64,000 nucleotides of DNA from Gemmatimonadaceae bacterium. GTDB lineage: Bacteria; Gemmatimonadota; Gemmatimonadetes; Gemmatimonadales; Gemmatimonadaceae. The position numbers were made by a program, and so were the translations under genes. The stretch lies in the NCBI GenBank assembly GCA_036003045.1, contig DASYSS010000050.1, positions 1-64,000 on the forward strand, written 5' to 3'. Positions 42,007-48,987 of this stretch are shown here, piece after piece (positions within the stretch are counted from its first letter, which is position 1; each line of letters opens with the position of its first letter). The notes beneath the pieces were generated by a model. It was not told the DNA's origin. It ran no database searches and was given only the letters and a program-made list of their open reading frames with translations.

Positions 42007-43625
42007 CAGTACGCCTGCCGCACGGATTCGAGGTTCGATCGAACGATCGCGTTGTCCGGGTCGAGCTCGAGGGCTCGCTCCCAACAGCGCAACGCCTCCT
42101 CGCGCTCCATTCGCCGCAGGCGAATGTTCCCGAGCTTGAGGTAGGTGTCCGGCCCGATTTCCGGATTGGCGCGCGTCGCGCGCGAGTACGCCTCGAGCGC
42201 CTCGTCATAACGTCCGGCGCGATAGCGCAGGTCGCCGATGTTCTTGTGCACGTGCGCGACGCCGGCGTCCTCGTGCAGCCCGCGCTCGGCGGCGGCGTAC
42301 GCCCCGTCGTAGTCGCCGAGCCGTTCCTTGACCGCCGCGAGGTTGTTGTGGAGTGTCGCGGCGTGCGGGTACGCCGACACGCCGTCGGCGAGGACCGACG
42401 CCGCGCGCTTGCTGTCGCCGACGAGCGCCGCGGCGAGCGCCGCGAAATGGAACCACGCCGGCGTCGGCGGCTTGGCGCCGAACAACGCTCGCGCGGCGGT
42501 CAGGACTTGGTCGGCCGTGCCGAGATCTCCCGTGAGAAGGCACACGACGCCAAGCGACGTCTGCACGCGCGGATCCTTGGCCGCGCCCCGTTCGATCGCC
42601 GTATTCAACGCGGTGCGCGCCTCGTCGTAGCGGTGCTGCTGCTCGAGCACGAACGCCAGGTTGTGGAACACGGCGGGCTTCGCGCCCGGCACCGTCGTGC
42701 ACTCCCTCAGCGCCGCCGACGCCTCTTCCCATTTCGCTTGCCGCGCGAGCACGAGCCCGATGTAATAACGTGCCCCGCTATCTCCCGCGCGAAGCTCGAC
42801 GACGCGGCGAAACTCGCGCAGCGACTCGTCGAACATTCCCGTCTTGAAGAACGCGACGCCGAGGTTGCGGTGCTCCTCCGCTCGGCCGTACGGGGCCGCG
42901 GCGGGAGCCGGCGCCGTCTTGCCGATGCGATGGATGAAGCCCGCGTTGAGCAGCCCGAGCAGCGCCTTGCCGACCTCGAATTCGACGAGCCCCGTCGCGT
43001 CGATGATTTGCTGCACGTCGCGCATGCCGTCGACCTGCTCGAGCACGCACGTCTGCTCGTCCGTGAGCTCGGCGTCGCTCTTCAGAATGCGGTTGCGATC
43101 CGCTTCGAAGATCAGGTCGAAGCTCGGAATCTTCTTTTCGACGAGGCTCCACTCGTCCACGCGGCGGGCGCCCTCGAGGAGCAGCGACTCGGGGTTGATC
43201 GACACGAGCTGGTCCTGACCCTCGGGCGCGACGTCGGCCTCGAAGTTGAACGTGCCGTGGTGCCACGTGAAAAGGAAATACACGGCCTCGCGAATCTGCA
43301 CGTCCACCGCCTCGCGCAGCTGGTCGGCGCTCACGGCGCCCTGTTCCACGAGCAGGCGGCCGAGCGGCGTATCGGAGCGCTTCGCCTGCGCGTCGAGCGC
43401 GAAGTCGAGCTGCACCTGCGACACGACGCCGGTCTTGACGAGCATGTCGCCCAGACGGTCGCGCCGATTGACGACCGAGGCGTAGCAGATTCGCCCCTTG
43501 TCGAAGTAGATGTAGCCGAAGCTCGTGCGGTGCGTGATGCTGAGGCACCCGGTCTTCTTGCCCATCGCCAGGAGCTGCAGCACGTCCGGGAGGCTCGCCT
43601 CCTTGAGGTTTCCGCGGATCGCCAT
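42006..43625 (-). CDS. DUF4388/PATAN-domain protein with TPR tail
   Basis: A 539-residue soluble protein. Residues 1 to about 70 match the PATAN/DUF4388 domain (AIRGNLKEASLPDVLQLLA, KTGCLSITH, GYIYFDKGRICYAS). A helical MshEN-like segment follows (RLGDMLVKTGVVSQVQLDFAL; PLGRLLVEQGAVSADQL), then a second PATAN-like stretch and a winged-helix-like part (LLGLLNAGFIHRIGK). From about 265 to the end lie TPR units (HRNLGVAFFKTGMFDESLREF and others). PATAN domains in cyanobacterial response regulators contact the pilus-extension motor; by analogy this could be an output or localisation protein. It follows the DnaA-like gene and is coupled to cheR. Confidence 0.85.
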   Translation of the reverse strand: MAIRGNLKEASLPDVLQLLAMGKKTGCLSITHRTSFGYIYFDKGRICYASVVNRRDRLGDMLVKTGVVSQVQLDFALDAQAKRSDTPLGRLLVEQGAVSADQLREAVDVQIREAVYFLFTWHHGTFNFEADVAPEGQDQLVSINPESLLLEGARRVDEWSLVEKKIPSFDLIFEADRNRILKSDAELTDEQTCVLEQVDGMRDVQQIIDATGLVEFEVGKALLGLLNAGFIHRIGKTAPAPAAAPYGRAEEHRNLGVAFFKTGMFDESLREFRRVVELRAGDSGARYYIGLVLARQAKWEEASAALRECTTVPGAKPAVFHNLAFVLEQQHRYDEARTALNTAIERGAAKDPRVQTSLGVVCLLTGDLGTADQVLTAARALFGAKPPTPAWFHFAALAAALVGDSKRAASVLADGVSAYPHAATLHNNLAAVKERLGDYDGAYAAAERGLHEDAGVAHVHKNIGDLRYRAGRYDEALEAYSRATRANPEIGPDTYLKLGNIRLRRMEREEALRCWERALELDPDNAIVRSNLESVRQAY

Positions 43626-43659
43626 CAGCCGCCCCCGTGCCCCGTCGAGAGAGGTCGCG

Positions 43660-45582
43660 TCATGGCGCCTCCTCGATCAATCGGGCCGCGGGATCCGGCC
43701 ACTGCCAGATCACCTTCTCGCGGTCGAGGAAGAACGGATCGCTCGCCGCCTTGAGCGCCGCGGCGCGCGCCGGCTCCGTCTCGTCGGGTTCGAGCGAGGC
43801 GCGGATGAAGCCGATCGTCACGGGCACCGCGGCGACTTCGGCCGACGCCACGATGCGATTGGCGATGCCGATGATCTCGCGTACGCTCGACACCGCGCGC
43901 TCGGCGAGATAGCCGATCATCTCCGCGTTCGGTTCGACGCCGAGATCGCGGAGGTAGCGGGCGTAGAGACGTTCCCGGAGTGAACGATCGGGCGCCTGCA
44001 TCGGGACGACGAGCCCGCCCTCGAATCGCGAACGCAAGCGGTCCTCGAGCCCCGACAACTCGCGCGGCGGCCGGTCGCTCGCCAGCACGAGTTGCTTGCC
44101 CTCGGCGTACAGCGAATTGAAAACGTGGAAGAGCTCTTCCTGCGTGCGCTCTTTCCCGGCGACGAACTGCACGTCGTCCAACAGCAACGCCGACGCGGCG
44201 CTGTAGCGGGCGCGCCAGCGATCGACCGTCCCTTCCTGCAAGGCCGCGATCAACTCGTCGACGAAGAGTTGCGCCGGCACGCACGCGATCGATCCGCGAC
44301 CCGCCGTCGTCGGGAGCAGCCCGTGACCGATCGCGTTCAGCAGATGCGTCTTCCCGACGCCGCTCGGACCGTGGACGAACAGCGGGTTGTAGCGCGCCCC
44401 CGGCGCGCCGACGACGGCGTCCGCGGCGCGCACCGCCATCTGGTTGCTCCCGCCGACCTCGAAGCCGGAACGCGTGAACGCGGACGACGGCCCCGGCGGC
44501 GGCGACGCCACGCGAAGCGCCCGCTCGAGCACCTGCTCCGCCTCGTCGAGACGGGCCGGGTCGCGGAACGCCGGATGGATCGCCATCGACGCGTCGGCGC
44601 GCGCGGTCAGTCGCTCCAGCTCGCGCAGCCGCGCGACGCGGCCCTCGAATTCGCGGAGAAAGGACTCGACGCCGTTCGCCGGCGCGCTTTCCTGGAGTGC
44701 GCGCTCGAGGCTCGCGGTGCGATAGCCCTCGCTCGACCAGTATCCGATCGCCTCGGAAACGCGCTGCCGCCATTGCTCGACGTGCTGCGCGACCGCCGAC
44801 GCGATGTCCGTGAGAAAGCTGGCGAACTCGCCGCTCGGCCGCGGCGGCGTCGAGCGCCGTCGCCGTTCGGCGAGATCGCCCAGCACCGTCATCACGTTGT
44901 CGACGGACACCGGTTCGCCGCCGAGCGCCTGGAATGCGATCAGGCGGTTGAGCGCGCCTTGCAGCTCGCGGATGTTGTCGAATTCCAGGCGGCCGACTTC
45001 GTCGATCACACCGGCGCGGAAGCGCACGCCGCGCTCTTCGCACTTCGCTTTGAGAATCGCCATGCGCGTCTCGAAATCCGGCGCGCCGATGTCGACGATC
45101 AACCCGCCGGCGAGCCGCGTGATGAGACGCTCGTCCACGTCGGCGATCTCCGCCGGGGGCCGGTCGCTCGTCATGACGATTTGCCGGCCGTCGCCTTGCA
45201 GCGCGTTGAAGATTCGCAGCAGCTCGCTCTGCGTCTCTTTGCGCGACGTGAGGAACTGGATGTCGTCGATCAGCAGGACGCCGATGCCGAGGTAGCGCGA
45301 CTTGAACGCGTCGACCGCGCCGTCGGCGATCGCCGCGTGCAGCTCACCGACGAACTCGTCGAGCGTCACGGCGGCAACGGTGAGCGACGGCCGCCGTTGC
45401 GCGACATGGTGGCCGATCGCGCTCATGAGATGCGTCTTGCCGAGTCCCGACCCGCTGTAGACGAAAAGCGGGTTGTACGCCGTACCGGGCGCCTCGGCCA
45501 CCGCGTGCGCGGCCGCGACGGCCAGTCGATTCGACGAGCCGACGATGAAGTTGTCGAAGCGGAGCTTCGAGTCGAGCTGCAT
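43660..45582 (-). CDS. Protein with two tandem DnaA-type AAA+ ATPase domains and no DNA-binding domain
   Basis: A 640-residue ATPase. Domain A: Walker A GSGLGKTH at 44-51, Walker B LLIDD at 103-107, sensor 1 near MTSD (137-140), arginine-finger box ERLITRL at 151-157, sensor 2 NIRELQGALNRL at 203-214. Domain B repeats all of these: GPSGVGKTH at 405-413, LLLDD at 466-470, ASDRPP at 501-506, DRLRSRF at 514-520, SVREIIGIANRI at 566-577. Both begin with the DnaA-style FxxFIVGSSN / FEVGGSN and RYNPLFV. Residues about 240-370 form a charged helical linker. DnaA domain I and the domain IV helix-turn-helix are absent; the tail instead has FFLDREKVIWQWPD (617-630). It sits 9 bases after mglA, so it is not the replication initiator. 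I infer an ATP-driven assembly or scaffold factor for the GTPase/Che system. Confidence 0.93.
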   Translation of the reverse strand: MQLDSKLRFDNFIVGSSNRLAVAAAHAVAEAPGTAYNPLFVYSGSGLGKTHLMSAIGHHVAQRRPSLTVAAVTLDEFVGELHAAIADGAVDAFKSRYLGIGVLLIDDIQFLTSRKETQSELLRIFNALQGDGRQIVMTSDRPPAEIADVDERLITRLAGGLIVDIGAPDFETRMAILKAKCEERGVRFRAGVIDEVGRLEFDNIRELQGALNRLIAFQALGGEPVSVDNVMTVLGDLAERRRRSTPPRPSGEFASFLTDIASAVAQHVEQWRQRVSEAIGYWSSEGYRTASLERALQESAPANGVESFLREFEGRVARLRELERLTARADASMAIHPAFRDPARLDEAEQVLERALRVASPPPGPSSAFTRSGFEVGGSNQMAVRAADAVVGAPGARYNPLFVHGPSGVGKTHLLNAIGHGLLPTTAGRGSIACVPAQLFVDELIAALQEGTVDRWRARYSAASALLLDDVQFVAGKERTQEELFHVFNSLYAEGKQLVLASDRPPRELSGLEDRLRSRFEGGLVVPMQAPDRSLRERLYARYLRDLGVEPNAEMIGYLAERAVSSVREIIGIANRIVASAEVAAVPVTIGFIRASLEPDETEPARAAALKAASDPFFLDREKVIWQWPDPAARLIEEAP

Positions 45583-45591
45583 GGTCGCCCG

Positions 45592-46221
45592 TTACCCGGC
45601 GCGCGCCGTCACGCGCGCGGTGGCCGTCGGCGACCCGGCGCTGAGACGTTTGAGGACGAGCTCGGAGATGGAGCGCAGCGTCTCGAAGACGCCCGGGCCG
45701 TGGAGCGCGTCGGCGGAGAATTCGGGGACGCCGCGAAAATTGAGCGCGTCGGACAACGTGCCGGCCTCGAGGATCAACTCGCTCGGCAGGTCCTGCTTGT
45801 TGTACTGGATCACGAGCGGCACGGCGCGAGCGTCCACGCCCTGGTCGCCGAGGTTGGCGTGGAGGTCCTGAAAGCTCTCGATGTTCTCGTCGAGCTGGCG
45901 CGCCTGGCTGTCGGCGACGAAAACGACGCCGTCGGCGCCTTGGAGGACGAGCTTGCGCGTGGTCTGATAGTAGACCTGTCCGGGGACGGTGTAGAGCTGA
46001 AAGCGGGTGGTGAAGCCGGAGATGGTGCCGAGGTCGAGCGGGAGGAAATCGAAGAACAGCGTGCGGTCGGTTTGCGTCGCCAACGACACCATCTTCCCCC
46101 GCCGGTCCGCGGGGACCTGCTCATAGATGTAGTGCAGATTCGTCGTTTTTCCGGACCGCCCGGGTCCGTAATAGACGATCTTGCACGTAATCTCTCTGGT
46201 GGCGTAGTTGACGAGGGACAT
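45592..46221 (-). CDS. mglA: MglA-type small GTPase
   Basis: Ras-like GTPase of the MglA family, which sets front-rear polarity and controls gliding or type IV pili in Myxococcus and relatives. The 209-residue protein has P-loop GPGRSGKTT (19-27), the switch region with TDRTLFFDFLPLDLG (51-65), PM3 TVPGQ (78-82), where the usual Asp is replaced as in known MglA proteins, and NKQD (141-144). A C-terminal tail of about 15 Ala/Thr-rich residues extends past the core. No ribosome binding site is visible; an AT-rich spacer of 83 bases precedes it. No classical MglB is adjacent, but three roadblock-type genes are directly upstream. Confidence 0.95.
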   Translation of the reverse strand: MSLVNYATREITCKIVYYGPGRSGKTTNLHYIYEQVPADRRGKMVSLATQTDRTLFFDFLPLDLGTISGFTTRFQLYTVPGQVYYQTTRKLVLQGADGVVFVADSQARQLDENIESFQDLHANLGDQGVDARAVPLVIQYNKQDLPSELILEAGTLSDALNFRGVPEFSADALHGPGVFETLRSISELVLKRLSAGSPTATARVTARAG

Positions 46222-46304
46222 CAGTAAATATTAGTTGGTGTATTTATTGTCTCAACAATTCACGAAGTTTCTTTAGTTGGCGATTGAGCATTCTCATTTT
46301 CTGA
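46222..46304 (-). promoter_or_regulatory. AT-rich spacer before mglA
   Basis: 83 bases, strikingly A+T-rich against the surrounding genes, inside an otherwise tightly packed operon. On the minus strand TTGAGA followed 16 bases later by TAATAT could be a promoter. A small inverted repeat, ATTGT / ACAAT, lies at 46246-46259. It may give mglA and the DnaA-like gene their own transcription start. Confidence 0.5.
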
Positions 46305-46820
46305 TCACCGGCCACCCGGCGGCTGGCCGCCTCGTCCCTCCCAGCGATCGCGCGGGCGGAACAGCGCGGCGAGATTGCGATTGAGCTCGGCCTCGAAGCC
46401 GCCGGCCAGGGCCGCCGTGGGCGCGGGCGGCGCCTCCAGCGACGCCGCCGCCAGCTCCCGGACGAGCTCCTCGAAGTAGATCCGGATCAGGCCAAGCGAC
46501 GTGTCCTCGCCGAAGACCGTGAAGCAGATGTACGAACCGCGCGACGTCTCGAGCGGCGCCAGATACATCTGCTTCTCCTGGCCGCCGAAGTGCAGGCCGC
46601 CGAACGCGCGACCGTCGACCTGGCGCCCCAGCTCTCCCGCCGTCGCGTGGACCGCCGACGCCAGCGCGCACGCCGTCATCACGTCCACTTCGCGCGTGAA
46701 GCCGGCCTGCGCCAGCACCTGCCCCGTGGGATGGAGCAGCAGCGCGAGCCGCGCGCGCGCGTCGTCGACGAAGCGCCTGAGCGGCGCTTCGACCCACGGC
46801 TCGACGGCGGCGATTTTCAT
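46305..46820 (-). CDS. Roadblock/LC7-like protein, MglA-linked (first)
   Basis: A 171-residue soluble protein. The region 15-125 has the roadblock/LC7 pattern: helix EAPLRRFVDDARARLALLLH, then TGQVLAQAGFTREVDVMTACALASAVHA, QMYLAPLETSRGSYICFTVF and GLIRIYFEELVRELAAA. A loop of Pro/Ala and an Arg/Gly-rich tail end the protein. Roadblock proteins dimerise and, as MglB, act as GTPase regulators of MglA. The ATG at 46820 overlaps the next upstream roadblock gene (ATGA). Whether it is the GTPase-activating partner is inference from position. Confidence 0.8.
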   Translation of the reverse strand: MKIAAVEPWVEAPLRRFVDDARARLALLLHPTGQVLAQAGFTREVDVMTACALASAVHATAGELGRQVDGRAFGGLHFGGQEKQMYLAPLETSRGSYICFTVFGEDTSLGLIRIYFEELVRELAAASLEAPPAPTAALAGGFEAELNRNLAALFRPRDRWEGRGGQPPGGR

Positions 46821-47167
46821 GCGATCAGCTCCAGGGCCTTGAACAGTTCCATCCGAATCAGCCCCACGTTCGCCGCGGGGTCGGCCACCGTCACGATCAC
46901 GAGGTCGGTCCCCGCGCCGGCGACGCAAATGCGGCCCCGTTCCGCGTCGAGCTGCAAGAACGTCACCGCCCCCAGCTGGGCGGCTTTCGCCGACAAACGC
47001 GCCTTGCGATACACGGATGCGGCGAGCGCCGCTACGCGCTCGCCATCCTGGCCGAACCGGAGACTGGAATCGATCACGAGACCGTCTTTTTCCGAGACGA
47101 TCAAGCTCGCCCGCACGCCACGCTGGCGTGTGAGGGTTTCGAGGACGGGGCGGAGCGACGCGCTCAT
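46817..47167 (-). CDS. Roadblock/LC7-domain protein (second), MglB-like
   Basis: A 116-residue protein made of a single roadblock/LC7 domain: LRPVLETLTRQRGVRASLIVSEKDGLVIDSS is the usual helix-strand-hairpin start (given here as its key parts LETLTRQRGV and SEKDGLVIDSS), followed by VAALAASVYRKARLSA, TFLQLDAERGRICVAG and VGLIRMELFKAL. Its length and simplicity are closest to MglB, the GTPase-activating partner of MglA. It overlaps both neighbouring genes by four bases (46817-46820 and 47164-47167), so the three roadblock-type proteins are probably made in fixed proportion. Confidence 0.85.
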   Translation of the reverse strand: MSASLRPVLETLTRQRGVRASLIVSEKDGLVIDSSLRFGQDGERVAALAASVYRKARLSAKAAQLGAVTFLQLDAERGRICVAGAGTDLVIVTVADPAANVGLIRMELFKALELIA

Positions 47168-48045
47168 TGGGTCACCTTCCCGTCCCCGTCCGCCGCACCC
47201 TTCCGCAACCACGCCGACGCGCGGACCGAACACCGATCCAGCAGGCGCCGGAGAAGGCCCAGCGGGGTGACCTTCGACGCCGCGACGACCAGCAGCCCGC
47301 CGTCCTCGCTCGGCGACATGGCGACGACCGTTCCGCGAGTCTCGAACGTGATCGAGCGCCACTCGCCGACGTCGAGGTATTTCGTCGATCGGCGCACCTC
47401 GTCCGAGATGCCGCTGAGCTGCGCCCCCACGTCCTGCGACACGTCGGCGCCCTGCGCGTCGATGTACACGCCGGCAAGCACCAGTCCATTCGCGTCGAGC
47501 AGAAGCGCAGTCTGTCCGTCGTCCACGAGCAGCGTCGCGAACAACCGGCGTGAATCGTTCGTGCGCTCCGGCGGCACGTACGCGGCCGGGTTCGCGGCCG
47601 GGTTCGCGGCCGGGTTCGCGGCCGCGTTGACGGCGATCGCCGCGTAGCTGCCCGAGGCATGGCGGACCGCGCGCAGCGCGCTCGCGACGGAGGTCCCGTC
47701 GGTCGCCGCCGCATCCGTGAGATAGCGCTCGGCGTCGTCCACGCGCCCCTGCTGGAAGCTCAGATAGCCGAGCCCTTTGAGCGCGCCGGGGTGGCCGGGC
47801 ACGAGACGCAGAACCGCGTTCCATTCGTCCCGCGCGCGAGCGAAGTCGCGACGGTCCACGGCGATCCGCGCGAGAAGGTCGTGCGCGTCGGCATTGTGCG
47901 GATGCCGCTCGAGACCGCGGAGCGCCACCTTGTGCGCCAAATCGAGCTGCTGCTGCCGGCGCAGCGCGTCACCGAGTTGGAGGAACACGAGGCTCCCCGG
48001 CTCGCGCGCGAGCTCTTCGCTCCAACGGCGGACGTCGTCAGCCAT
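47164..48045 (-). CDS. TPR plus roadblock-like protein with AANP repeat linker
   Basis: A 293-residue soluble protein. Residues 1 to about 125 are TPR units (DALRRQQQLDLAHKVALRGLE, ARDEWNAVLRLVPGHPGALK). A flexible linker follows with NPAANPAANPAA, encoded by a 12-base tandem repeat. The C-terminal half (about 165-270) has roadblock-like segments: LFATLLVDDGQTALLLDANG, LVLAGVYIDA, and ITFETRGTVVAMSPSEDGGL. It is the third protein of this type in the block. It probably bridges TPR partners to the MglA/roadblock complex. Overlaps the DUF4388 gene by eight bases. Confidence 0.75.
   Translation of the reverse strand: MADDVRRWSEELAREPGSLVFLQLGDALRRQQQLDLAHKVALRGLERHPHNADAHDLLARIAVDRRDFARARDEWNAVLRLVPGHPGALKGLGYLSFQQGRVDDAERYLTDAAATDGTSVASALRAVRHASGSYAAIAVNAAANPAANPAANPAAYVPPERTNDSRRLFATLLVDDGQTALLLDANGLVLAGVYIDAQGADVSQDVGAQLSGISDEVRRSTKYLDVGEWRSITFETRGTVVAMSPSEDGGLLVVAASKVTPLGLLRRLLDRCSVRASAWLRKGAADGDGKVTQ
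47582..47629 (-). repeat. 12-base in-frame tandem repeat in the TPR-roadblock gene
   Basis: Plus-strand unit GCGGCCGGGTTC repeated three times exactly, plus a fourth changed copy. On the coding strand it encodes the linker NPAANPAANPAA. Its length is a multiple of three bases, so copy number could change without a frameshift. Confidence 0.9.
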
Positions 48046-48985
48046 TGACGTTCACCGCAAGCACACGTTCGAGCCGCGCGAGCGCCTCGACTGCGTCGCG
48101 AGCCTCGGGCGCAACCACGCCCGTCGGCGCGCGCCGCAGCAGTTGCTCGACCGCCGCGCGCGCCGCGCTCACCTGCGCGGCGACGCCGGTCGGCAAGAAG
48201 TCCAACGTATCGGGCGGCGCCGGCATGGGCGACGGCTCCGGTGCACGCCGGATCGCCACGACGCCGGTCGTCGCCAGTCCGTACGCGATCTTGGCAGTCT
48301 CGAATTCGTCGCGGCCGAGCAGCGCGGCGATCGCCCGCAGGTCGCGATCGCCGTCGATCATCGTGAGGACCTGCCACTCGTGTGGCAGCAGATCGAGCGT
48401 TGGTCCGCCCGCGCCGTCGCCCGCCCGGTCGTCGGCCACCGGCGCCAGCTCGGGGACGACGTCGACGCTCGGCACGACGTCGGCGATGCGCGACCACTCG
48501 TCGATGCGCCGCGCCCCTTCCATCAACAGCGATTCGGTCGACACGGCGATGCGCGTGTCGTGGGGCAACGCTTTCCGCGCCCGCTCCTCGAAGGAGAAGA
48601 AGCCTTCGCGCCACGACATGAGCTCGAACACCACGCTCTCGATCTGCAAGCGGAGTTGTCGCTCCAGCTCGCGCTGTGTGATCGCGCCGACGCGCACGAG
48701 TGAGTCGACGATGGTGAGGTCGCCGCCCCGCGCGTCGCCGCCGGCGCTGTGCGCGTGGTCGAGGTCGGCCTGCGTGATCCGTCCCGCTTCCAGGAGCACG
48801 AGCTCGATCGGCACGCTCTTGCTGCGGATCGACGCGTGCACGACGCGCCCGTCGTCGAAGTGCACGACGCCTTCGTCCTCGCGCAGCTTCGACGACACGC
48901 AGAGCATCCCCGTCTTCCGGCTCAAGTCGAGCAGCTGGAAGACGTCGTGGATGCCGAGCTCGCGAAGTGGGCCTTCGATCGCCAT
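48038..48985 (-). CDS. DUF4388/PATAN-domain protein (second)
   Basis: A 315-residue soluble protein and paralogue of the N-terminal part of the protein encoded at 42006-43625. It has the PATAN/DUF4388 start AIEGPLRELGIHDVFQLLDLS, KTGMLCVSS, then VVHFDDGRVVHASIRS. A helical segment follows (VLLEAGRITQADLDHAH; LVRVGAITQRELERQL), then SWREGFFSFEERA, LLMEGARRIDEW and a winged-helix-like part (FETAKIAYGLATTGVVAI). It has no TPR tail; the long C-terminal helix (VSAARAAVEQLLRR) ends the protein. ATG 48985 is preceded by the stop of the giant TPR protein two bases away. It likely shares partners with the other PATAN protein. Confidence 0.85.
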   Translation of the reverse strand: MAIEGPLRELGIHDVFQLLDLSRKTGMLCVSSKLREDEGVVHFDDGRVVHASIRSKSVPIELVLLEAGRITQADLDHAHSAGGDARGGDLTIVDSLVRVGAITQRELERQLRLQIESVVFELMSWREGFFSFEERARKALPHDTRIAVSTESLLMEGARRIDEWSRIADVVPSVDVVPELAPVADDRAGDGAGGPTLDLLPHEWQVLTMIDGDRDLRAIAALLGRDEFETAKIAYGLATTGVVAIRRAPEPSPMPAPPDTLDFLPTGVAAQVSAARAAVEQLLRRAPTGVVAPEARDAVEALARLERVLAVNVNG

Positions 48986-48987
48986 CG

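Noticed and set aside
43660-45582. Calling the tandem ATPase the replication initiator dnaA
   Set aside because: No domain IV helix-turn-helix, no dnaN neighbour, no cluster of DnaA boxes, and two ATPase domains; the context is chemosensory.
44092-46227. A 711-codon plus-strand frame across the DnaA-like and mglA genes
   Set aside because: It runs antisense through two clearly conserved proteins and the AT-rich spacer; its residue composition is that of a GC-driven shadow.
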